Origin: Blautia_A ammoniilytica | Lineage (GTDB): Bacteria > Bacillota > Clostridia > Lachnospirales > Lachnospiraceae | DNA length: 64,000 nucleotides | Reading direction: 5' to 3' | NCBI RefSeq assembly: GCF_025566965.1 | Contig: NZ_JAOQJL010000021.1 | Location: 1 to 64,000, forward strand | Part shown: one piece after another, positions 59,374 through 64,000 of the stretch | Position numbering within the stretch: the first letter of the stretch is position 1 | Layout: every line of letters starts with the position of its first letter | Position numbers and translations under genes: made by a program | Notes under the pieces: model-generated | The model's input: only the letters and a program-made list of their open reading frames with translations | What the model was told of the DNA's origin: nothing | Databases searched by the model: none

Positions 59374-60708
59374 ATGCGGACAATATCCAGCTATGGTGTG
59401 GAGATACGAAAACAGAATATCCCGGTCCGGCAAACAATGGAGGTCTATCGTCAGGCAGTCGGTTACCTGACAGAGATCTACGCACAGGTCTGGGAAGACC
59501 TGAGGAAGATCCCGGAGACAAAAAAGCGTTTTAATACCGCAGAGCATATGGTACACATGACGAAGAAAAACACAGCCCAGTTTGATTTTGATCTTCGTTT
59601 TCCGAAGATGCCGTCTTACCTCCGCAGGTCCGCGATCCAGCATGCGCTTGGAAGTGTATCTTCGTATGAGACCCGGCTGGGGCAGTGGAAAGAACAAGAG
59701 CCCGGAGTGCTGTCCGGAAGGCCGAAACTTACCTGCAAGAACCATGCCATGCCGGTCTTTTACCGGGATGTGATGTACCGCGAAGGAGCAGAAGGAAAAG
59801 ATGAAGCATATCTGAAACTGTACGACGGGCATGACTGGAAATGGTTTCGTGTATATTTAAAACGTACCGATATGGAATATCTTCGCAGGAACTGGAAAGG
59901 AAAGAAGGCATCGGCCCCTACGTTGGAAAAGAGACACCGCCGGTATTTCCTGCGTTTTTCCTATACAGAAGAAGTAACACTGACGAAAACACCGGTAAAA
60001 GAACAGATCATCTGCAGTGTGGATCTGGGGATCAATACCGATGCGGTCTGTATTATCATGCGCTCAGACGGAACTGTCCTGGGTAGGAAGTTTATCGACT
60101 TTCCCAGTGAAAAAGACCGGATATACCGCATACTGGGACGGATCCGGAGATCCCAGAGGGAACATGGCTCAGCGCAGGCATGTGGAAGATGGGCGTATGC
60201 CAGACGTCTGAACACAGAACTTGCCAGGAAGATCGCCGGGGCAGTTACCGCTTATGCAGAAGAGAACCATGCGGATGTAATCGTATTTGAGTATCTGGAG
60301 ATGAAAGGAAAGATATCAGGGAATAAGAAACAGAAGCTGCATCTGTGGAGAAAACGGGATATCCAGAAGCGCTGTGAGCATCAGGCACACAGGAAAGGGG
60401 TGCATGTATCCAGGACCTGTGCGTGGAATACCAGCCGTCTGGCATATGATGGGTCTGGGATAGTCCTGCGAGATGGAAAGAACCATAGTCTGTGTACCTT
60501 TTCAACAGGAAAAAGATATAACTGTGACCTGTCGGCTTCTTATAATATCGGGGCGAGATATTTTATCCGAGAACTTTTAAAACCCCTTCCGGCAACGGAA
60601 AGGTCTTTACTGGAGGCAAAAGTCCCTTCTGTAAAGCGTAGGACCTTATGTGTTTATGCTGACTTAAGAGAACTTCATCTGCAAATGGAGATCTTAAAAA
60701 CAGCATAA
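59374..60708 (+). CDS. tnpB: RNA-guided nuclease TnpB
   Basis: A 444-residue TnpB, the ancestor-type of Cas12, which cuts DNA next to a short motif under omegaRNA guidance and helps the element persist. The RuvC residues are all present: Asp217 in SVDLGINTD, Glu306 in VIVFEYLEMKG and Asp385 in NCDLSASYNIGAR. The zinc-finger region has three Cys (TCAWNTS, SLCTFS, RYNCD), one fewer than the usual four. ATG 59374 follows GGTGGAAG. The omegaRNA should overlap its 3' end and run to 60873. Confidence 0.92.
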   Translation: MRTISSYGVEIRKQNIPVRQTMEVYRQAVGYLTEIYAQVWEDLRKIPETKKRFNTAEHMVHMTKKNTAQFDFDLRFPKMPSYLRRSAIQHALGSVSSYETRLGQWKEQEPGVLSGRPKLTCKNHAMPVFYRDVMYREGAEGKDEAYLKLYDGHDWKWFRVYLKRTDMEYLRRNWKGKKASAPTLEKRHRRYFLRFSYTEEVTLTKTPVKEQIICSVDLGINTDAVCIIMRSDGTVLGRKFIDFPSEKDRIYRILGRIRRSQREHGSAQACGRWAYARRLNTELARKIAGAVTAYAEENHADVIVFEYLEMKGKISGNKKQKLHLWRKRDIQKRCEHQAHRKGVHVSRTCAWNTSRLAYDGSGIVLRDGKNHSLCTFSTGKRYNCDLSASYNIGARYFIRELLKPLPATERSLLEAKVPSVKRRTLCVYADLRELHLQMEILKTA

Positions 60709-60873
60709 ACACAGGCAGATATACAGCGGATTACCTGTAATGTGGGAACCTGCCGTATCCGGCATGGAAAAAGCACATAACTGTGCAGACCTAAGTTACA
60801 GGCGTATCCGCCGATATTCAGTCTGACGCCTAAAGCGTCTGGAAGCACGTGACTTTAGCCATGTGAGGTTCAC
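60709..60873 (+). ncRNA. omegaRNA scaffold / right end of the tnpB element
   Basis: The 165 bp after tnpB are full of short inverted repeats (for example CCTGCCGTATCCGGCATGG and ACGCCTAAAGCGT) and end in CACGTG/CATGTG plus GGTTCAC. By analogy with known TnpB systems this is the 3' scaffold of the guide RNA. The sequence from 60874 (AAAAGATTGTAACCC) would be the guide. The 5' end is not defined. Confidence 0.6.
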
Positions 60874-60939
60874 AAAAGATTGTAACCCTTAAGAGGCGAG
60901 AGTAAATATGGTTTATAGGAAATCTTGTGCTGTTACACT

Positions 60940-60958
60940 TTCTTGACATTTTCATGAC
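60940..60958 (+). promoter_or_regulatory. Direct-repeat site, candidate response-regulator operator, overlapping a TTGACA box
   Basis: TTCTTGAC (60940-60947) and TTCATGAC (60951-60958) are direct repeats 11 bp apart, the spacing typical of OmpR/PhoB-family sites. TTGACA (60943-60948) is within the first. No clear -10 follows at 17 bp; TATACT lies at 60991-60996. An OmpR-family regulator is encoded 1 kb downstream. Confidence 0.4.
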
Positions 60959-61043
60959 TGTTCTAAGGATATTTTTACATTTGCCTGAGCTATACTTTAG
61001 CCATACCGAACAACCGGTAAATAAAAAATCAGGAGGAACTAAA

Positions 61044-61676
61044 ATGATGAACAGATTATTCAAAAGAGGAATGGTAATAGCACTTGCAGCAGCAATGACT
61101 ACATCCGCAGGTATTCCTGCCATGGCTGCCCAGAAGGAGACACTGGAGGAGACAGTGACTACATCAGAGGTAACACAAACAAATGTAGATTATGGTTCTC
61201 TCACTCAGAAGGAGATTGAAGAGTTTAACTCCATTTATGACCGACTTGACGCTATCGACAAAGAGGTAATGAAAGATGCAGATGGTCTTTCTGATGAAGA
61301 TATCTATGCTAGATACGATCAGTATCAGGATGAAACCGATACCCTCATGGATCGCCTTGAGGAGCTTGATAAAAAAGCCGGGTGGATCGACAACGAGGAA
61401 TATGAATATTCCGAGGATGAGTATAATGCTCTGTACGATACAGGCAAGCTCACCGCAGAGGAAGCAGAACAGCTTCAGAAAGCATATGAAAGAATCGAAG
61501 AAATTGATGCGGAAGTGTGGACGGACGATGATCTTTCAGACGATGAGATCGAAGCCCGCTATGTAAAGTATGATGACGAGATTACATCACTGAACGCACA
61601 GATTGAAACGCTTGAAAAGAAAGCGGGTTGGTATGAGGGATACTATGGAAATTTGAGCGAAGATGAAGTCAATTAG
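61044..61676 (+). CDS. Secreted acidic helical-repeat protein, cut by an amber codon
   Basis: A 210-residue exported protein I do not recognise. Signal peptide about 1-28 (ending IPAMAA), then acidic helical repeats. Two related units share the pattern L(T/S)xxE...YxRIxEID.EV...(L)SD(D/E)(D/E)I.ARY..Y.DE...L......LEKKAGW. The ribosome site is AGGAGG. It ends at TAG 61674-61676, but the same frame continues with a third unit to TAA 61842-61844. The stop stands where Glu or Gln is expected (CAG to TAG would explain it). It precedes a two-component system that may control it. Confidence 0.85.
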   Translation: MMNRLFKRGMVIALAAAMTTSAGIPAMAAQKETLEETVTTSEVTQTNVDYGSLTQKEIEEFNSIYDRLDAIDKEVMKDADGLSDEDIYARYDQYQDETDTLMDRLEELDKKAGWIDNEEYEYSEDEYNALYDTGKLTAEEAEQLQKAYERIEEIDAEVWTDDDLSDDEIEARYVKYDDEITSLNAQIETLEKKAGWYEGYYGNLSEDEVN

Positions 61677-61844
61677 CTTAACAGTATTTACAATAAAATT
61701 GATGCAATCTATGACAATATTTATAACGGCTCTGATAACCTCTCTGAAGAGGAATTTGCTTCTCGCTATGCGAAGTATTCAGATGAGATTGATGCTTTGG
61801 AGGCACAGGCAATCGCTCTTGAAGCGAAAGCAGAGTGGAACTAA
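61677..61844 (+). pseudogene. Third repeat unit of the secreted protein, beyond an in-frame TAG
   Basis: Reading on in frame from the TAG gives LNSIYNKIDAIYDN, then LSEEEFASRYAKYSDEID and EAKAEWN, then TAA. This is a clear homologue of the two upstream units and lacks any other stop. Either the gene lost its last unit by a recent nonsense change, or the amber codon is sometimes read through. Confidence 0.8.
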
Positions 61845-61878
61845 AATACAGATATACTGATTTTGAAAGATATAATAT

Positions 61879-61911
61879 GGGGAATCTCACAGAATTTCTG
61901 AGGGACTCCCC
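61879..61911 (+). promoter_or_regulatory. Leader hairpin of the two-component operon
   Basis: GGGGA (61879-61883) with CTCA and TGAG inside pairs imperfectly with TCCCC (61907-61911). TATAAT (61871-61876) lies directly upstream but has no -35 match. No T-run follows, so it is not a terminator. Confidence 0.35.
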
Positions 61912-61929
61912 TCATGTGGGATTAAAGAT

Positions 61930-62619
61930 ATGGCAAAAAAAATCTATTTGGCAGATGATGAACAGGATATACGAGAAATACTCACAGAATTTTTATCCAA
62001 TGCCGGATATGAGGTAACAGCATACAAGAATGGTGATACACTCTTTTCTGCTTTTCAGGAGAAGCCCTGTGATCTTGTTATTCTTGATATTATGATGCCG
62101 GGTTCAGACGGTCTTTCCATATGTAAAAAGCTAAGGACAATATCATCAGTTCCTATTATTATTTTGACGGCAAAGGATTCAGAGTCTGACCATATGAAGG
62201 GATTTATGTATGGAGGGGATGACTATCTGATTAAGCCATTTTCGCCGTCACTTCTTGTTGTCCGGGTAAATGCGTTGTTCCGAAGAGTTGAAATGAATAT
62301 ACCGGTAAAGGCAGATATTTCCTTTGGTGATGTGTGTTTTTCATGGGAGAAGCATAATGCCATTGTGAAAGAGCATGATATTGGTCTGACTATGACAGAA
62401 TTTTCGCTTCTGGGATGTCTTATGGAACATGGTGGAACGGCAATCCCCCGGAATGAAATTCTCGACAAAGTATGGGGAATAGATTCTACGGAGATAGAAA
62501 CCAGAGTTGTCGATGAGACAGTAAGAAGAGTCAGGCAGAAAATGAAGACCGCAGGCAGCAAAGTTCGCATTAGTGCTGTCTGGGGCTATGGCTATAAACT
62601 GGAGGATTGTAATGAATAA
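61930..62619 (+). CDS. OmpR/PhoB-family response regulator
   Basis: A 229-residue DNA-binding response regulator. The receiver domain (about 3-115) has the acidic pair in LADDEQD, phosphoacceptor Asp53 in VILDIMMPGSDG, Thr in ILTAKD and Lys in DYLIKPF. The winged-helix effector domain (about 130-226) carries LTMTEFSLLGCLMEHGG and VVDETVRRVRQKM. The ribosome site is weak. The kinase gene overlaps its stop by 8 bp. Likely targets are the upstream secreted repeat protein and the operon itself. Confidence 0.93.
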   Translation: MAKKIYLADDEQDIREILTEFLSNAGYEVTAYKNGDTLFSAFQEKPCDLVILDIMMPGSDGLSICKKLRTISSVPIIILTAKDSESDHMKGFMYGGDDYLIKPFSPSLLVVRVNALFRRVEMNIPVKADISFGDVCFSWEKHNAIVKEHDIGLTMTEFSLLGCLMEHGGTAIPRNEILDKVWGIDSTEIETRVVDETVRRVRQKMKTAGSKVRISAVWGYGYKLEDCNE

Positions 62620-63772
62620 GACACGTTATAAAATTGCCACACTTACAGGTTCCGCCGTTATGGCAGCCATGCTTTTGAGCCTGCTGATTCTGAACATAGT
62701 TTTTAATAAAAAAATAGAGCTGAGAGCTGAGAATGCAATTAAAAACGTTTTTACTTTGGATTCAGACGAATATTTGAATTACGAATCTGAAAATGATACG
62801 GGCTCTTTATATTATGCCTCACTTGTATATATGGGGGCAGATTCAGAAAACAGGGATGACATATATCAGATTCTGACACCCAAAGAGAAGAAACTTATTG
62901 ACTGGTATGAAAAACACCCGTCTGATGAAATGCAAAGGGCAAAAATTAACGAAGCAACTTATTATATGAAAGCCAGAACAGAGTATTACGAAGACAGCAA
63001 TGAGAGATTACTTGCTTATGTGGATGTTACCGGCGAACCAGAACTCGTAAAAGAAATCAGTTTTGGTGTTTTGCTGGATGCTTTTGTCATTGCCGCTCTC
63101 GGTGCTGCCATTGGATATTTTCTCGGGAAAAAACTTGAACAAAATGACAAAGCTCAGAAGACCTTTTTTGAAAATACATCTCACGAATTAAAAACCCCGC
63201 TTATGGCAATTTGCGGATATGCGGAGGAGATTGAAATGGGAGTCATTACCGATTATTCTCAAGCGGGCAGAATGATAGTGTCTCAGACGGAGCGTATGAG
63301 TAAACTTATTGAGGATATCCTGTATTTATCAAAAATGGAAAGCGGTACGGAACCATTAAAGTGTGAACCAATAGAAATGGCATCACTGGTTCAAGATATT
63401 TTGATGCCGCTTGAAGGAATTGTGAACAGGCGAAACCTTTCAGTATCGTTAGAACTGGACGAAGGATATGTCAACGGAGACCCGGAGAAGCTGGAACACG
63501 CTGTTGCTAACCTGATAACTAATTCCGTAAAATATGCGTGTAGTCAAATCGAAATATCGTGGAAAAATCAAGTCCTTTCCATCTGGAACGATGGAGGAGA
63601 ACTTAGCACAGAGGATTTTTCCCATATGTTTGAACGTTTTCATACGGGACAAAACGGAAACAGCGGAATAGGGCTTGCCCTCTCAAAAGAAATCGTTGAA
63701 ATGCACGGATGGAAACTTAGTGCGAAAAATGACAGGCATGGCATATGTTTATCAATGGTATGCCACAGTTAA
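62612..63772 (+). CDS. Sensor histidine kinase
   Basis: A 386-residue membrane kinase, partner of the preceding regulator. N-terminal membrane helix (about 10-32), an extracytoplasmic sensor of about 115 residues with no recognised domain, a second membrane helix (about 150-170), the dimerisation domain with phosphorylated His191 in SHELKTPL, and an ATPase domain with the N-box LITNSVKYA, the IWNDGG motif, MFERFHTG and SGIGLALSKEI. ATG 62612 follows GGAGG. The signal is unknown. Confidence 0.92.
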   Translation: MNKTRYKIATLTGSAVMAAMLLSLLILNIVFNKKIELRAENAIKNVFTLDSDEYLNYESENDTGSLYYASLVYMGADSENRDDIYQILTPKEKKLIDWYEKHPSDEMQRAKINEATYYMKARTEYYEDSNERLLAYVDVTGEPELVKEISFGVLLDAFVIAALGAAIGYFLGKKLEQNDKAQKTFFENTSHELKTPLMAICGYAEEIEMGVITDYSQAGRMIVSQTERMSKLIEDILYLSKMESGTEPLKCEPIEMASLVQDILMPLEGIVNRRNLSVSLELDEGYVNGDPEKLEHAVANLITNSVKYACSQIEISWKNQVLSIWNDGGELSTEDFSHMFERFHTGQNGNSGIGLALSKEIVEMHGWKLSAKNDRHGICLSMVCHS

Positions 63773-63860
63773 TTTAGGGACAATCAGGTTTACAGCTTCC
63801 AGTTTGTTGAGATGTTGCAAAATTTGGAATCAGGAGAGAATAAGAATGATTAACAATTTA

Positions 63861-63953
63861 ATGTACATAGAATTAAAAATGGGATATTCTGATGATGATC
63901 CGGCATGGATTGGATATGTCAAAACTTCAAAAAGCAGAATAAAAATTTTTTAA
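63861..63953 (+). pseudogene. Short open frame, possibly a truncated small protein
   Basis: From ATG 63861 (or 63846) the frame reads MYIELKMGYSDDD, PAWIGYVKTSKS and stops after KIF. The beginning resembles a small Lachnospiraceae hypothetical protein family that continues past this point with a YFNG-like motif, as I recall it. Here it ends in an A/T run, so it may be a frameshifted remnant. No good ribosome site is seen. The remaining bases to 64000 show nothing I can support. Confidence 0.35.
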
Positions 63954-64000
63954 CATTTCTGCACATGCGTGCTAATATGATTATAGAAAAAGAGTGCTAC

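Larger units (their letters stand above)
58771..60873 (+). mobile_element. IS200/IS605-type element with tnpA, tnpB and omegaRNA end
   Basis: A complete element. Left-end hairpin TGCGCGTC/GACGCGCA (58771-58814), tnpA, tnpB in the same direction, and a right end with subterminal hairpin CACGTG/CATGTG (60846-60865) closing at GGTTCAC (60873). Elements of this family lack inverted-repeat ends and target duplications, and none are seen. The exact left boundary is uncertain by some tens of bases. The left hairpin plus T-run (to 58820) may also terminate the SGNH gene transcript. Confidence 0.8.

Overview
The window looks like chromosome from a Gram-positive anaerobe of the Lachnospiraceae (Blautia/Dorea/Ruminococcus-like gut Clostridia). 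This is inferred from gene content, not from a search. The pointers are a streptococcal-order type II fatty acid operon with FabK and a fused AccD-AccA, a HydCBA-type [FeFe] hydrogenase, GlgC/GlgD, SpoVG, DnaD/DnaI, a sortase-built pilus, and IS200/IS605-type elements. I see no rRNA, tRNA or CRISPR array.

Layout. 1-140: the 3' end of a TnpB guide RNA (omegaRNA) from an element lying mostly outside the window, abutting a terminator. 277-1179: a membrane-anchored hypothetical protein. 1475-10603: the fab/acc operon (fabH-acpP-fabK-fabD-fabG-fabF-accB-fabZ-accC-accDA). It has a strong promoter overlapped by a FabT-type palindrome, and the FabT-like MarR regulator sits downstream (10837-11274). 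Next come an OGG1-type glycosylase, a NusG-II-like protein (minus), the hydrogenase genes (12885-16938), a three-gene ABC importer (17132-19438), nth and a MATE transporter (minus), an AraC regulator, glycogen phosphorylase, asnS, and an SbcD-like nuclease with a small membrane-spanning SMC-like ATPase (26874-29525).

29646-34999 is a minus-strand block: PRPP synthetase, DnaI-like loader, DnaD-like protein and murC. Between dnaD and murC lies a 290-bp cluster of seven exact DnaA boxes. 35324-40789 carries glgC-glgD, spoVG, a secreted 3D-domain protein, bioY and a DUF1284 protein. 41057-56204 is a pilus operon: a 4215-residue beta-helix LPXTG adhesin, a backbone pilin and a class C sortase. The right end holds a HigB/HigA-peptidase toxin-antitoxin pair, an SGNH hydrolase with a duplicated tail, a complete tnpA/tnpB element with its omegaRNA end, a secreted acidic repeat protein interrupted by an amber codon, and a two-component system.

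How the parts relate. The fab operon, biotin uptake (BioY) and acetyl-CoA carboxylase all serve lipid synthesis. GlgC/GlgD and GlgP serve glycogen turnover. The hydrogenase disposes of fermentation electrons. The pilus operon and the repeat protein with its two-component system are cell-surface functions. Points most worth a second look are the DnaA-box cluster beside the primosome genes, a 125-bp three-hairpin element found twice just 3' of unrelated genes in sense orientation, the giant adhesin, the amber-interrupted repeat gene, and the peptidase-fused antitoxin.
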